Source of the DNA: Geothrix oryzae
GTDB taxonomy: Bacteria > Acidobacteriota > Holophagae > Holophagales > Holophagaceae
Assembly (NCBI RefSeq): GCF_030295385.1
Contig: NZ_AP027079.1
Span: 248,001 to 312,000, forward strand
DNA: 64,000 nucleotides
Direction: 5' to 3'
Of this stretch, positions 1 to 8,706 are shown piece by piece (within the stretch, counting starts at the first letter, position 1; each line of letters starts with the position of its first letter). A program made the translations under genes and the position numbers. The notes below the pieces were generated by a model. It saw nothing but the letters and a program-made list of their open reading frames with translations. It was not told the origin of the DNA and did not search any database.

Positions 1-644
1 GCCTCGAGGGCGGCGTCGCCGGGATCGGCCACCACGGCGGCGTCCACGGCCAGGGTGGCCTGCTGGAAGCCCACCTTCTCGTTGCGCAGGCGATGTTCCA
101 CCGCCAGCCAGGGCTCATCCACGGGCACCTGGAGGGCCGCCTGCTGAATCAGCTTGGTCCGCAGCAGTTCGTTGCGGAGGTTCCGCTCCTGCAGGGCGGG
201 GTTGAAGCCGGTTTCCTGGAAGATCTGCTTGAGCTCCGCCGTGGACTTCAGGTTGCCCTGGGGATCCAGCAGGACGGGGTACTGGCGCAGGAAGGCCCGG
301 AGGCGGGCGCCGACTTCCTCGTCGGTGACCACCACCCCGTGCCGGTCCGCCAGCTCCTCCATGAGCTTCTGGTTCATCAGGTCGCGCAGGGCCTGGGACT
401 GGATGAAGGGTTTGAGGGCTTCGGGATTGCCCTGCTTGCCGAAGCGCTGGTAGAGCTCCTGCATGTGCTCGGACATGTCCCGCAGCAGCACCTCGCGGCC
501 GTAGACCCGCGCCACGACGGTATCTGGGGTGTCCACCCGGCCGGAAGGGGCCAGGTAGGCCACCAGGCCCAGGAGGACCACGATCATCACCGCCGCCATG
601 GGCGTGCGGTTGGATTTGAAGACCTGACGGAAGGAACGCAGCAT
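1..644 (-). CDS. PpiD/SurA-like periplasmic folding chaperone, 3' end cut by window
   Basis: The reading frame starts at ATG 644 and runs off the left edge, so only about the first 214 residues are seen. The product has a short cytoplasmic N-terminus, one membrane segment at about residues 15-32, and then an alpha-helical region of the SurA_N/PpiD_N type rich in Gln, Arg and Glu. The PPIase (parvulin) domain expected after it lies outside the window. Proteins of this family are membrane-anchored chaperones that help newly exported outer-membrane proteins fold. It is divergent from def with 77 bp between them. The family call rests on architecture and the N-terminal domain; the catalytic part cannot be checked. 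Confidence 0.75.
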   Translation of the reverse strand, partial: MLRSFRQVFKSNRTPMAAVMIVVLLGLVAYLAPSGRVDTPDTVVARVYGREVLLRDMSEHMQELYQRFGKQGNPEALKPFIQSQALRDLMNQKLMEELADRHGVVVTDEEVGARLRAFLRQYPVLLDPQGNLKSTAELKQIFQETGFNPALQERNLRNELLRTKLIQQAALQVPVDEPWLAVEHRLRNEKVGFQQATLAVDAAVVADPGDAALE

Positions 645-696
645 GCGGGGCTCCGGGACGCGGACCTCCCAGATTACCCCGGGAATGGGGATGCAT

Positions 697-702
697 TACA
701 CT
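697..702 (+). promoter_or_regulatory. Putative -10 box (TACACT) of def-fmt
   Basis: TACACT lies 19 bp before the def ATG. A weak -35 (TTACCC, 674-679) sits 17 bp upstream. The same TACACT hexamer precedes smpB and the TPR gene in this window, which supports its use as a -10 element. Confidence 0.4.
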
Positions 703-721
703 GGAATGCTGGAGCGTTTGC

Positions 722-1225
722 ATGGCCGTCTTGCCCGTCATCACCTGGGGGGATCCCCGCCTCAAGAAGAACAGCGAGGATGTGGGCGAATGGACCCCCG
801 AGCTGGAGCAGCTCTCGGAGGACATGTTCGAGACCACCCTCTTTGAAGAGGGCGTGGGGCTCGCGGCCCCCCAGATCGGCCGGAACCTGAACCTGGCGGT
901 GATCGACTGCTCCTGCGGCGAGGATCCGGCCCAGAGGATCATCCTCATCAATCCCGAGATCATCCTGGAGGAAGGGGTCCAGGTGGGCCCCGAGGGCTGC
1001 CTGTCCATCCCGGGCGTCCGCGAGGTGCTGGAGCGCCCCCAGAAGGTGACGATCCGGAACCGCGCCAAGGACGGCAGCTGGCATGAGCTGGTGGGGGAAG
1101 ACCTGCTGGCCCGGGCCTTCTGCCACGAGATCGACCACCTGCGCGGCCGGCTCTTCGTGGAATACTTCGGCCCGGTGAAGCGTCAGGTCATCCAGCGCAG
1201 ATACCAGAAACAGGCCCGGTCATGA
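722..1225 (+). CDS. def: Peptide deformylase
   Basis: Removes the N-formyl group from the first Met of new proteins in the cytoplasm. All three family motifs are present: GVGLAAPQIG at 44-53, EGCLS at 91-95 with metal-ligand Cys93, and HEIDH at 135-139 with the other two metal-ligand His and the catalytic Glu. The length of 167 residues is normal. The stop codon overlaps the fmt start (ATGA), so the two genes that add and remove the formyl group are translationally coupled. It is preceded by a TACACT -10-like box. Confidence 0.97.
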   Translation: MAVLPVITWGDPRLKKNSEDVGEWTPELEQLSEDMFETTLFEEGVGLAAPQIGRNLNLAVIDCSCGEDPAQRIILINPEIILEEGVQVGPEGCLSIPGVREVLERPQKVTIRNRAKDGSWHELVGEDLLARAFCHEIDHLRGRLFVEYFGPVKRQVIQRRYQKQARS

Positions 1226-2142
1226 CCCGAATCGCCTTCCTCGGCACCCCCCGCGCGGCTGTTCCGTCGCTGCGGGCCCTCGCCGAGGAAGGCATCGAAG
1301 CCGTGTTCTGCAATCCCGACCGGCCTTCGGGGCGGGGACGCCATGTCGAGGCCCCGCCCGTGAAGGCGGCCGCCCTGGAGCTGGGCCTGCCCGTCCACCA
1401 GCCCCTGAGCTGGCGGGCACCGGAGGTCCGGGAACTCTGGGAATCCTTGCGGATCGACCTGGCCATCGTGGTCGCCTACGGCCACCTCCTCCCGCGCTGG
1501 ATGCTGGACTCCTGCCCCCGGGGCGTATGGAACCTGCACTTCTCCCTGTTGCCCCGCTGGCGCGGTGCGGCCCCTGTGAACCACGCCCTGATGGCCGGCG
1601 ACGAGGAGACCGGCGTCAGCCTCATGCGCCTGACCGAAGGGCTGGACGAGGGGCCCGTGCTGGCCCAGTCCCACCGACCCATCGGCCAGGAGGACACCGC
1701 CGAGAGCCTGCTGGCCGCCCTCTCCAAGGATGCCGCCGACCTGCTCATGGATCAGCTGCCCCTTCTGCTCTGCGGTTGCGGCGAACCTGTGGAGCAGCGG
1801 CACGAGCTGGCCACCTACGCCTCGAAGCTCCGCAGGGACATGAGCCCCCTCGACTGGCGCCGCCCCGCAGCGGACCTGCACCGCCAGGTGCGGGCCCTCT
1901 GGCCCTGGCCCGGCTCCGAGCTGCAGATGGAGGGCCAGGCCCTCAAGGTCTGCGCCGTGGGGGCGCTGCGCGCCTGCTATCGCGATCCCGGCCAGCTGCT
2001 CTGGGGCAAGGAGGGTGCCTGGCTCACCACGCCGGAAGGCGCCCTGGAACTCACGCAGCTCCAGCGCCCCGGCAAGCCCGTCCAGCCCGCCCTGCAGGCC
2101 CTCCAGCCCTGGGGAGCCAGCGGCAACCGGACCCTCGGCTAG
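1222..2142 (+). CDS. fmt: Methionyl-tRNA formyltransferase
   Basis: Transfers a formyl group from 10-formyltetrahydrofolate to Met-tRNA(fMet) before translation initiation. The 306-residue protein has the N-terminal formyltransferase domain with the signature HFSLLPRWRGAAPV near residues 105-120, including the catalytic Asn/His/Asp context. A C-terminal tRNA-binding domain is seen from about residue 205. It overlaps def by 4 bp, which is the usual def-fmt pair. No terminator is obvious after it; the short gap to the convergent DedA gene holds three 13-bp repeats. Confidence 0.97.
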   Translation: MTRIAFLGTPRAAVPSLRALAEEGIEAVFCNPDRPSGRGRHVEAPPVKAAALELGLPVHQPLSWRAPEVRELWESLRIDLAIVVAYGHLLPRWMLDSCPRGVWNLHFSLLPRWRGAAPVNHALMAGDEETGVSLMRLTEGLDEGPVLAQSHRPIGQEDTAESLLAALSKDAADLLMDQLPLLLCGCGEPVEQRHELATYASKLRRDMSPLDWRRPAADLHRQVRALWPWPGSELQMEGQALKVCAVGALRACYRDPGQLLWGKEGAWLTTPEGALELTQLQRPGKPVQPALQALQPWGASGNRTLG

Positions 2143-2173
2143 GGCCGGTTGTCCATTCCCGCGACGCGGCGTT

Positions 2174-2209
2174 GGGAATCAGCTGCGGGAATCAGCTATG
2201 GGAATCAGC
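2174..2209. repeat. Three short direct repeats, 13-bp period
   Basis: GGGAATCAGC occurs at 2174, 2187 and 2200, exactly 13 bp apart, between the convergent fmt and DedA genes. The last copy contains the DedA stop codon. Confidence 0.8.
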
Positions 2210-2861
2210 CCTTGGCCCGGTGCTTAACATGGTCGTAGATGAACCACGCCACGCCCGCCACGATGAGTACGCCGATGACGGCATCCAGCTTGTGGAAGTA
2301 CTGGCCGAGGGTGTTCCACTTCTCGCCGAGCTTGTAGCCCACCCAGGCCAGGCCCAGGCACCAGGGCAGGCTGCCGGCGAAGGTGTAGAGGTGGAAGCGG
2401 GTGCGGTCCATGCGGGCGATGCCGGCGGGCAGGGCGATGAAGGTGCGCACGACGGGCAGCAGGCGGCCGATGAAGATGGCCCAGGGACCGAACCGCTCGA
2501 AGAAGCGGTGCGCCTGATCCAGGTGGCCCGTGTGCAGCCAGATGTAGCGGCCGTACTTCTCCACGGCGCGCCGCCCGCCCCAGGCGCCCACCTCGTAGGC
2601 GGGAACGCTGCCCAGGTTGCAGCCGAGGGCCCCGAAGATACCCGCGATCCAGATCTGGGCCACGGGATTGCCCGCGCCGAGGCCGAAGAAGGTGAGCTGG
2701 CCCTTGTAGGCGAGGTAGCCCGCGAAGGGCATGATCACTTCGCTGGGCAGGGGGATGCAGGCGCTTTCGATGGCCATGAGCAGCATGACGCCGAGGGGCC
2801 CCATGGCGGCCATGACGGCCACCATCCAGGCGACGATCGGGGCGAGGATCTTCTGCAGCAT
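2205..2861 (-). CDS. DedA/VTT-family inner-membrane protein
   Basis: A 218-residue multi-pass membrane protein with the DedA signature: an early ESACIPLPSE segment (about 33-42), a central G-R-x-x-P-x-x-R-T motif (GRLLPVVRTFIALPAG) and several long hydrophobic helices. DedA proteins are implicated in undecaprenyl-phosphate or phospholipid scrambling and membrane homeostasis; the substrate here cannot be read from sequence. It is convergent with fmt and divergent from smpB, with only 47 bp shared upstream. That gap contains an inverted pair of TACACT boxes. Confidence 0.9.
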   Translation of the reverse strand: MLQKILAPIVAWMVAVMAAMGPLGVMLLMAIESACIPLPSEVIMPFAGYLAYKGQLTFFGLGAGNPVAQIWIAGIFGALGCNLGSVPAYEVGAWGGRRAVEKYGRYIWLHTGHLDQAHRFFERFGPWAIFIGRLLPVVRTFIALPAGIARMDRTRFHLYTFAGSLPWCLGLAWVGYKLGEKWNTLGQYFHKLDAVIGVLIVAGVAWFIYDHVKHRAKG

Positions 2862-2880
2862 CGGGGCGTCCCAAAAGCGC

Positions 2881-2903
2881 CAGTGTACCGGGACGCTACA
2901 CTG
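2881..2903. promoter_or_regulatory. Inverted -10-like boxes between DedA gene and smpB
   Basis: CAGTGTA (2881-2887) and TACACTG (2897-2903) form a perfect 7-bp inverted repeat. Each arm reads TACACT toward its own gene. The smpB-facing box ends only 6 bp before the smpB ATG, and no Shine-Dalgarno sequence is present, so the smpB mRNA may be leaderless. Confidence 0.45.
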
Positions 2904-2908
2904 TTCCG

Positions 2909-3364
2909 ATGCCCGAAGATCTCGTCCGCAACCGCAAAGCCTTCCACGACTACCATGTCCTCGAGACCTGGGAGGCGGGGATCGCCCTGCAGGGCACCGA
3001 GGTCAAGTCCCTCCGCGCGGGCCTGGGCCAGCTGCAGGATGCCTATGTGGATGCCGTGGGCGGCGAGCTCTGGTTGAAGCAGGCCCACATCTCCCCCTAT
3101 GCGTTCGGCACGGATGCCAACCACGAGCCCCTGCGTCCCCGCAAGCTGCTGCTGCACAAGGCCGAGATCACCAAGATGACGGCCAAGGTGGTGCGCAAGG
3201 GCCTGACCATCATCCCCCTGGCGATCTACCTGAACGATCAGGGGATGATCAAGGTGAAGGTGGCCCTGGCCGAGGGCAAGGCCCACAGCGACAAGCGCGA
3301 GGCCCTGAAGCAGCGCGAGCAGAAGCGCGAGATGGACCGCATCCGCAAGGGCGCCCGGGAGTAG
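2909..3364 (+). CDS. smpB: SsrA-binding protein SmpB
   Basis: Binds tmRNA and delivers it to stalled ribosomes for trans-translation in the cytoplasm. The 151-residue protein matches the family throughout: ETWEAGIALQGTEVKSLR near the N-terminus, the conserved core, and a basic C-terminal tail (KREQKREMDRIRKGARE) that inserts into the mRNA channel. The start is the first ATG. No Shine-Dalgarno is visible, and a TACACT box lies 6 bp upstream. No ssrA gene was recognised nearby. Confidence 0.97.
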   Translation: MPEDLVRNRKAFHDYHVLETWEAGIALQGTEVKSLRAGLGQLQDAYVDAVGGELWLKQAHISPYAFGTDANHEPLRPRKLLLHKAEITKMTAKVVRKGLTIIPLAIYLNDQGMIKVKVALAEGKAHSDKREALKQREQKREMDRIRKGARE

Positions 3365-3374
3365 CGGCGGGCTC

Positions 3375-4040
3375 TTAGTACGAACTCTCGTCCTTGGCGG
3401 GCGGGTAGTCCTGGCCGAACTTGTTCTTGTGGGGCTCGAGGGCGGGCAGGGTGGCGCTGAGGGTCCAGCCGCCGCGGGTGGTCCCTTCGCCGATGCTCAC
3501 CATCCACACCTTCTCCCCGGTTTCCGGGTGCCAGATCCTCAGCCGGTAGGGACCGGGGGGAAGCTCGCGGAAATCCAGGCCGGCGCGCGCGTCCAGGGGC
3601 TGCACCCAGGGGGTCTCGACCACCCACAGGAAGGCGTTCATGCCGTTGTGCACATTGCAGTAGAGCTTCACGAGGCCGGGCTTCTGCACGGTGATGCGCG
3701 GCGAGTCGCCCGGCCGGTAGGTGCCCGTGTCGAAGGGATTGGCGCAGCAGGGGCTGAACACATTGTGGAGGATGTGATCCAGGTTGGGGAACGCCACCTC
3801 GCTGCCCGGCGTAGTCCAGGAGACCCGGGGGACGAACCGCTTGCCCAGCGTGCGGATGCGGGTCAGGGGACGCTTCTCCAACCTGGGCTTGGGCCCCAGA
3901 GGCTCCAGCATGGCCAGGCCGTCCGCGAGGGCTTCGAGGCGCCGGCCGTCCTTGCGCAGGATCGTGACCGGGCCCTTCAGCTCGCCGGCCAGGATCGGCC
4001 AGGCCGCGGCCAGCAGCAGGAGGCCCCGGATCCGGCTCAT
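3375..4040 (-). CDS. Exported cupredoxin-like protein (methylamine-utilisation type)
   Basis: A 221-residue protein with a Sec signal peptide (about 1-18). Its central domain resembles the plastocyanin-like domain of methylamine-utilisation proteins: a PNxDxxxHNVFS motif (about 85-95), then F-D-x-G-x-Y, then YCNVHNGM (about 126-133), and a PPGPYRLRIWHPETG motif near residue 170. His, Cys, His and Met side chains that could bind type-1 copper are all present. Periplasmic or secreted redox or structural role inferred; no methylamine genes are nearby. A 16-codon mini-ORF upstream overlaps its start (ATGA). Confidence 0.75.
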   Translation of the reverse strand: MSRIRGLLLLAAAWPILAGELKGPVTILRKDGRRLEALADGLAMLEPLGPKPRLEKRPLTRIRTLGKRFVPRVSWTTPGSEVAFPNLDHILHNVFSPCCANPFDTGTYRPGDSPRITVQKPGLVKLYCNVHNGMNAFLWVVETPWVQPLDARAGLDFRELPPGPYRLRIWHPETGEKVWMVSIGEGTTRGGWTLSATLPALEPHKNKFGQDYPPAKDESSY

Positions 4041-4087
4041 GCGGAGGGCCCGCCGAGGGCCGTCTGGAGGCTGCGCCGTTCGTTCAT
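4037..4087 (-). CDS. Possible 16-residue leader ORF before the cupredoxin-like gene
   Basis: ATG at 4087 opens a 16-codon frame ending in TGA at 4037, which overlaps the ATG of the next gene. GAGGAGG precedes it (4091-4097) with a short 3-nt spacer. It may be a translated coupler that delivers ribosomes to the downstream start, which lacks its own clear Shine-Dalgarno. The evidence is purely positional. Confidence 0.3.
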   Translation of the reverse strand: MNERRSLQTALGGPSA

Positions 4088-4203
4088 GAACCTCCTCGAG
4101 TCCCGCCCGGGGACCGCCGGGACTCCGCGAAAGGCGGATTCGGCCGGTGGTCCATCGGAGGTAAGGGTAAGATCGTCCACCAATCTACCTCGAAGGACCC
4201 CCG

Positions 4204-6366
4204 ATGGCCCCAGTGCGCTGGCCCCATTCCCTCGCCTGGAAGTTCTTCCTGCGCACGGCGCTCCTGGTGGTGCTGGTGGTGGGGGCGGTGCTGGGCGTGG
4301 CCTACCAGCAGGCCCAGAAGGGGGCGCGGGACGCCGCCGAGCGGGGGCTCCGCACGGCCGGCCGCGTGCTGGACAAGCACATCCCCCAGGAGGCCCGCGT
4401 GCTGGACGCGGGGCTGGAGGTCTTCGTCGCCCAGAGCACCAACAGCGCCTACCTCGACAGCGCCGCCAAGCGCGGGGACGAGGCCAGCGTCCGGGATCAC
4501 CTGCTGCAGAGCCTTCCGAACCTCCAGGCGGATGTCGCCGCCGTCGTCCGCCCGGATGGGCGGCGCCTCTCCTGCACCACGGATGGCGTGCGCCGGGACT
4601 ATGGCGATGTGGCCATCGCCCAGATGGCCCTGGACCCGGAGGGCGCCCAGGCCGCGGGCATCGAGGGGCCGTCGTACGCTGGCTTCCTCGAGTTCCCCTC
4701 GGGCACCCATGCGGGCTTCTACCTGGCGGTGGCCCGGCCCCTGCGGCTGCCGGGCGGTGACCTCATCGGCGCCATGCTGGTGGGGATCCGGCTGGGGGAC
4801 CGGGCCGCGGCGGACCTCCGGGACACGGCCGTGGGCCGGGCAGAGCCCCCTTCCCAGGTGGCCCTCCTCAGCCGGGGCCGCATCGTCGGCAGCACCCTGG
4901 AGCCCGCCGCCCAGGCGGGATTGGCCGCGGCCCTGGAGGGAGCCCGCTACGAACCCATCCGGGCGGCCCTCCTCCAAGGCCAGCCCTCGGGGCTGCTGGC
5001 GTTCCGGATCCACGGCGCGGACTACCTGGGCCGTGTCACGCCCCTGCGGGGGACGGATGGGCTGAAACACGAACTGGCCACGGCCCTGCTGCTGCCCCTG
5101 GATCCCTTCATGGCGCCGTTCCGGCGGTTGCAGTGGATCATCCTCGGCACCGGCTTCGGGGGCCTGCTGGTGGCCCTGGCCCTGGCGCTGCACGCGGCCC
5201 GGAGCGTGACGGCCCCCCTGGCCCGACTCACCGAGGCCACGGCGGAGCTGGCCCTGGGGGGCCGCCCCGGGCTGCCCCCCAGCCCGACCGGAGGCGAGGT
5301 TGGCGACGAGGTCGGGGCCCTCACCTCGGCCTTCCGGGCCCTGCTCGGCGAGCTGAAGGCCAAGGACGACCTGCTGGCCGCCCTGGCCCCGCTGCGCGCC
5401 GCTCCCGGCCGTCCCGGGCCCGGCGCCGAAGCCGACCTCGCCGTGGTGGACATGGAGGCCACGGTGCCGATGCCCGACGGAAGCCAGGCCCTGGCGGGCG
5501 AGGCGGCAGGCCCCCAGCGGCGCCTGGTGCTGAAGGAGGGCGATCTCTTCGCGGGCCGCTATCGACTGGAGTCGGTGCTGGGCCGGGGCGGCATGGGCCT
5601 CGTGCTGAAGGCCCGGGACCAGCAGCTGGACGAGGAGGTGGCCATCAAGATCCTCCGTCCCGAGCGCGACCTCGACCCGGCCTTCCTGGGCCAGCTCAAG
5701 CAGGAGATCCGGCTGGCCCGCCGGATCACCCACCGCCATGTGCTGCGCACCCATGATTTCGGCGAAGCCGACGGGGTCCCCTTCGTGACGATGGAGTACC
5801 TCAAGGGCGTGACGCTCAAGCAGCTGCTGGACGACCGCGGCCGCCTGCCCCTGCCCCTGGCCCTGCGCATCGGGCGTCAGGTGGCGGAAGGCCTGGAGGC
5901 CGCCCATGCCGTGGGCGTGGTGCACCGGGACATCAAGCCCCTCAATGTGCTCTTCGATGCCCGGGGCGACGCCAAGCTCATGGATTTCGGCCTGGCGGCC
6001 CCCGTGGCCGCGACAGGGGCGAGCCGCGAGGGTCTGATCTTCGGCACGCCGCGCTACATGGCGCCGGAACAGGTGCGGGGCGAACGGGTGGATCCCCGCA
6101 CGGACCTGTACGCCCTGGGTGTGATGCTCTACGAACTCAGCGTGGGGCGCCCGCCCTTCGACGGCGGCGAGGTCCAGGACATCCTGCGCCACCAGCTCGA
6201 GACCCCGGCGCCGGATGTGCGGACCGCCGTTCCCGAGCTGCCGCCGGCCTACGCGGACCTGCTGCAGCGCCTCATGGCCAAAGACATCGCCGCTCGGCCG
6301 GCCTCCGCCGCCGAGGTGGTGGAGCTCCTCAAGGGCATCGCCTCGGGAGACCGGGGGAGCGCCTGA
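4204..6366 (+). CDS. Membrane sensor Ser/Thr protein kinase with HAMP linker
   Basis: A 720-residue receptor kinase. The order is a TM helix (about 12-32), an extracytoplasmic sensor region of about 270 residues resembling a Cache-type domain, a second TM helix (about 308-330) and a HAMP-like linker ending around residue 390. A Hanks-type kinase domain follows, from about 445 to 712. The kinase keeps GRGGMG (about 460), the Lys in AIKIL, HRDIKPLN (about 573), DFG (about 594) and APEQ, so it should be active. This inverts the usual order, since many bacterial Hanks kinases place the sensor after the kinase domain. Signal and substrates are unknown; it is flanked by unrelated genes. Confidence 0.93.
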   Translation: MAPVRWPHSLAWKFFLRTALLVVLVVGAVLGVAYQQAQKGARDAAERGLRTAGRVLDKHIPQEARVLDAGLEVFVAQSTNSAYLDSAAKRGDEASVRDHLLQSLPNLQADVAAVVRPDGRRLSCTTDGVRRDYGDVAIAQMALDPEGAQAAGIEGPSYAGFLEFPSGTHAGFYLAVARPLRLPGGDLIGAMLVGIRLGDRAAADLRDTAVGRAEPPSQVALLSRGRIVGSTLEPAAQAGLAAALEGARYEPIRAALLQGQPSGLLAFRIHGADYLGRVTPLRGTDGLKHELATALLLPLDPFMAPFRRLQWIILGTGFGGLLVALALALHAARSVTAPLARLTEATAELALGGRPGLPPSPTGGEVGDEVGALTSAFRALLGELKAKDDLLAALAPLRAAPGRPGPGAEADLAVVDMEATVPMPDGSQALAGEAAGPQRRLVLKEGDLFAGRYRLESVLGRGGMGLVLKARDQQLDEEVAIKILRPERDLDPAFLGQLKQEIRLARRITHRHVLRTHDFGEADGVPFVTMEYLKGVTLKQLLDDRGRLPLPLALRIGRQVAEGLEAAHAVGVVHRDIKPLNVLFDARGDAKLMDFGLAAPVAATGASREGLIFGTPRYMAPEQVRGERVDPRTDLYALGVMLYELSVGRPPFDGGEVQDILRHQLETPAPDVRTAVPELPPAYADLLQRLMAKDIAARPASAAEVVELLKGIASGDRGSA

Positions 6367-6402
6367 CCGGGAGGCCGCTGGCGGCCCGGAGCAACCCGGC
6401 CG

Positions 6403-7053
6403 TCAGCCACCCCAGCCGCCCTGGGCGAAGCGGGTCAGCTTCTCGTCGCTGCCCCGCAGGGCCAGGGCCCGGGCCACGAAGCGACCGATGGGATCGGCTT
6501 CCAGGTTGACGGCGGTGCCGGGACGCAGGTGGTGGAGGGCTGTGCGGGTCACGGTCTCGGGGATGAGGGCCACGGTGAACCAGTCGGTGCCGCAGTCCAC
6601 CACCGTGAGCGAGATGCCGTCCACGGCCACGGAGCCCTTGGGCGCGATCATGGGCGCCAGGGCCCTGGCCATGGCGAACCGCCAGATGCCCTCGTCGAGG
6701 CCGCCCTGGCCCTGGGGGCGCGACAGCAACTGTCCGAGGCCGTCGACATGGCCCGATACCAGGTGGCCGTCCAGCGGATCACCCACCCGCAGGGCGGGTT
6801 CGAGGTGCAGGGAGGTACCCAGGGGCAGGCGGCCCAAGGTGGTCTTCTCCAGCGTCTCTTCGCTGAGGTCGGCCTCCCAGGCCCGTCCGTCCACGGCCAC
6901 GCTCGTGAGACAGGCGCCGTTCACGGCAATGCTGGCGCCCAGCTCGGCGCGAGCCAGGAGATCCGCCGGGGAAGCGATGCGCAGCCGCGCGCCGCCGGGT
7001 CGGGAGGCGCGGGATTCGAGCGTGCCGAGATGTCTGATCAGGCCGGTGAACAT
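6403..7053 (-). CDS. ribE: Riboflavin synthase (alpha chain)
   Basis: Converts two molecules of 6,7-dimethyl-8-ribityllumazine to riboflavin. The 216-residue protein shows the duplicated lumazine-binding fold: an N-terminal MFTGLI start, NGACLT (about 45-50) in the first half and the matching DGISLTV in the second half, with HLVSGHVDG between them. The ATG at 7053 gives the canonical N-terminus MFTGLI; an upstream extension of the frame is not family-like. It stands alone, without other rib genes or an FMN riboswitch. Confidence 0.96.
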   Translation of the reverse strand: MFTGLIRHLGTLESRASRPGGARLRIASPADLLARAELGASIAVNGACLTSVAVDGRAWEADLSEETLEKTTLGRLPLGTSLHLEPALRVGDPLDGHLVSGHVDGLGQLLSRPQGQGGLDEGIWRFAMARALAPMIAPKGSVAVDGISLTVVDCGTDWFTVALIPETVTRTALHHLRPGTAVNLEADPIGRFVARALALRGSDEKLTRFAQGGWGG

Positions 7054-7072
7054 GGTGCCAACTCCACGCTTA

Positions 7073-8671
7073 TCATGACGCAGTCGGCATCCCCAGGCGG
7101 CTCTTGCGGGAGCCGTAGAAGAAGTAGACCACCAGGCCGATGGCCAGCCAGGCGAAGAAGCGGTACCAGGTGATGGCGGGCAGGCCCCGCGCGATCCAGA
7201 CGCAGCCCAGGATCCCCAGGGGGGCGATGATCCAGGCGAAGGGCATGAGGAACTTCCGCGGGGCCTCGGGGCGGCGCTTGCGCAGGACGAGGACGGCGAC
7301 GCAGACGATGACGAAGGCGAAGAGGGTGCCGATGTTGGCCAGCTCCACCACCTCATCTATGTTGAGCAGGGCTGCGGGGATCGCCACCAGGAAGCCCGTG
7401 AGCACCGTGGCGTGGGAGGGGGTCTTGAACTTGTCGTGCACCTTGCCGAACCAGGGCGCCAGCAGGCCGTCCCGGCTCATGCTCATGAAGATGCGGGGCT
7501 GGCCCACCTGGTAGACCAGCAGGGCGGCGGTGGTGGCGATGACGGCTCCGAAGCTGATGACCGCTGCGATCCCGCCCATCTTGTGCTCGGTGAAGATGTA
7601 GGCCAGGGGATCGGCGATGCCGCCGAGCTTCGTGTAGTGCAGCATGCCCGTCACCACCAGGGCCACGGCGGCGTAGATCACTGTGCAGATCAGCAGGGAC
7701 CACAGGATGCCCCTGGGCAGATCCTTGCCGGGGTTGCGGCATTCCTCGGCGGTGGTGCTCACGGCGTCGAAGCCGATGAAGGCGAAGAAGATGATGGCGG
7801 CGCCCGCCTGGATGCCCCGCCAGCCGTGGGGCACGAAGGGGTGCCAGTTGTCGGGGCTCACGAACCGGATCCCCAGCCCCACCACCGCGAGGAGGATCGC
7901 CACCTTGATGATCACCATGACGCTGTTCACCCGGGCGCTCTCCTTGATGCCGATGTAGCAGAGCCAGGTGATGAGGGTCGTGATGACCACCGCCAGCAGG
8001 TTGATGGTGATGGGGAAACCCGCCACGGTGGGGGCCGTCCTGATGACCTCCCAGTTCAGGAAGGTGGCGGCGCCATGGACCAGCCCCGCCTTGGCCTGGG
8101 CCAGCGCCTGGAGCTTGGCGGCCAGGTCCATGGCGGGTGCCCCCTCCGCCAGCTTCAGCGCGCTGCGCGGATCCATGCCCAGCCAACCCGGGATGTCCAC
8201 ATGGAAGACCGTCGAGAAGAAGCTGCGGGCGTAGTCGCCCCAGGAGATGGCCACGGCCACATTGGAGATGGCGTACTCCAGCAGCAGATCCCAGCCGATG
8301 ATCCAGGCCATCAGCTCGCCCAGCGTGGCGTAGGCGTAGGTGTAGGCGCTGCCCGACACGGGGATCATGGAGGCCAGTTCCGCGTAGGCGAGTGCCGTGA
8401 ACCCGCAGATCAGGGCCACGATGAGGATGCTCAGGACCAGCCCCGGCCCTGCCGGGAGGCGTCCATCGGCCATGTTCCCCGCGGCGGCGGTGCCGATGCT
8501 GGAGAAGATGCCGGCCCCGATGATGGCGCCGATGCCGAAGGTGGTGAGCTCGAAGACGCCCAGGTTCTTCTTGAGCTGATGTTCCGGTTCCTCGGCGCTG
8601 GCCCGCAGCTGCTCCAGGGTCTTGGTTCGGAAGAGGCGCGTCAGCATGGGTGCCTTGGGGAAGAAGGTCAT
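7073..8671 (-). CDS. APC-superfamily amino-acid permease (cationic amino-acid transporter type)
   Basis: About 532 residues with 12 or more membrane helices. The early FGIGAIIGAGIFSSIG motif (about 45-60) is the substrate-binding helix 1 of the APC superfamily. The central FFAFIGFDAVSTTAEE segment is typical of CAT-type transporters. It likely imports amino acids by proton coupling. Two starts are possible: ATG 8671, and ATG 8647, which gives MLTRLFRTK, a common N-terminus in this family. Neither has a strong Shine-Dalgarno. Its stop is 20 bp from the ribE start, on the same strand. Confidence 0.92.
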   Translation of the reverse strand: MTFFPKAPMLTRLFRTKTLEQLRASAEEPEHQLKKNLGVFELTTFGIGAIIGAGIFSSIGTAAAGNMADGRLPAGPGLVLSILIVALICGFTALAYAELASMIPVSGSAYTYAYATLGELMAWIIGWDLLLEYAISNVAVAISWGDYARSFFSTVFHVDIPGWLGMDPRSALKLAEGAPAMDLAAKLQALAQAKAGLVHGAATFLNWEVIRTAPTVAGFPITINLLAVVITTLITWLCYIGIKESARVNSVMVIIKVAILLAVVGLGIRFVSPDNWHPFVPHGWRGIQAGAAIIFFAFIGFDAVSTTAEECRNPGKDLPRGILWSLLICTVIYAAVALVVTGMLHYTKLGGIADPLAYIFTEHKMGGIAAVISFGAVIATTAALLVYQVGQPRIFMSMSRDGLLAPWFGKVHDKFKTPSHATVLTGFLVAIPAALLNIDEVVELANIGTLFAFVIVCVAVLVLRKRRPEAPRKFLMPFAWIIAPLGILGCVWIARGLPAITWYRFFAWLAIGLVVYFFYGSRKSRLGMPTAS

Positions 8672-8706
8672 GCTAGCAGGCAGGCCCGGAGGGTAGGCTG
8701 GGGGCC

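Noticed and set aside
3365-4203. An ssrA (tmRNA) gene next to smpB
   Set aside because: No tRNA-like acceptor ends or tag-coding frame were found near smpB; the space is filled by the cupredoxin-like gene and its leader.
4084-6192. 702-codon minus-strand frame opposite the Ser/Thr kinase gene
   Set aside because: The plus strand carries all kinase motifs; the minus product shows no recognisable domain.
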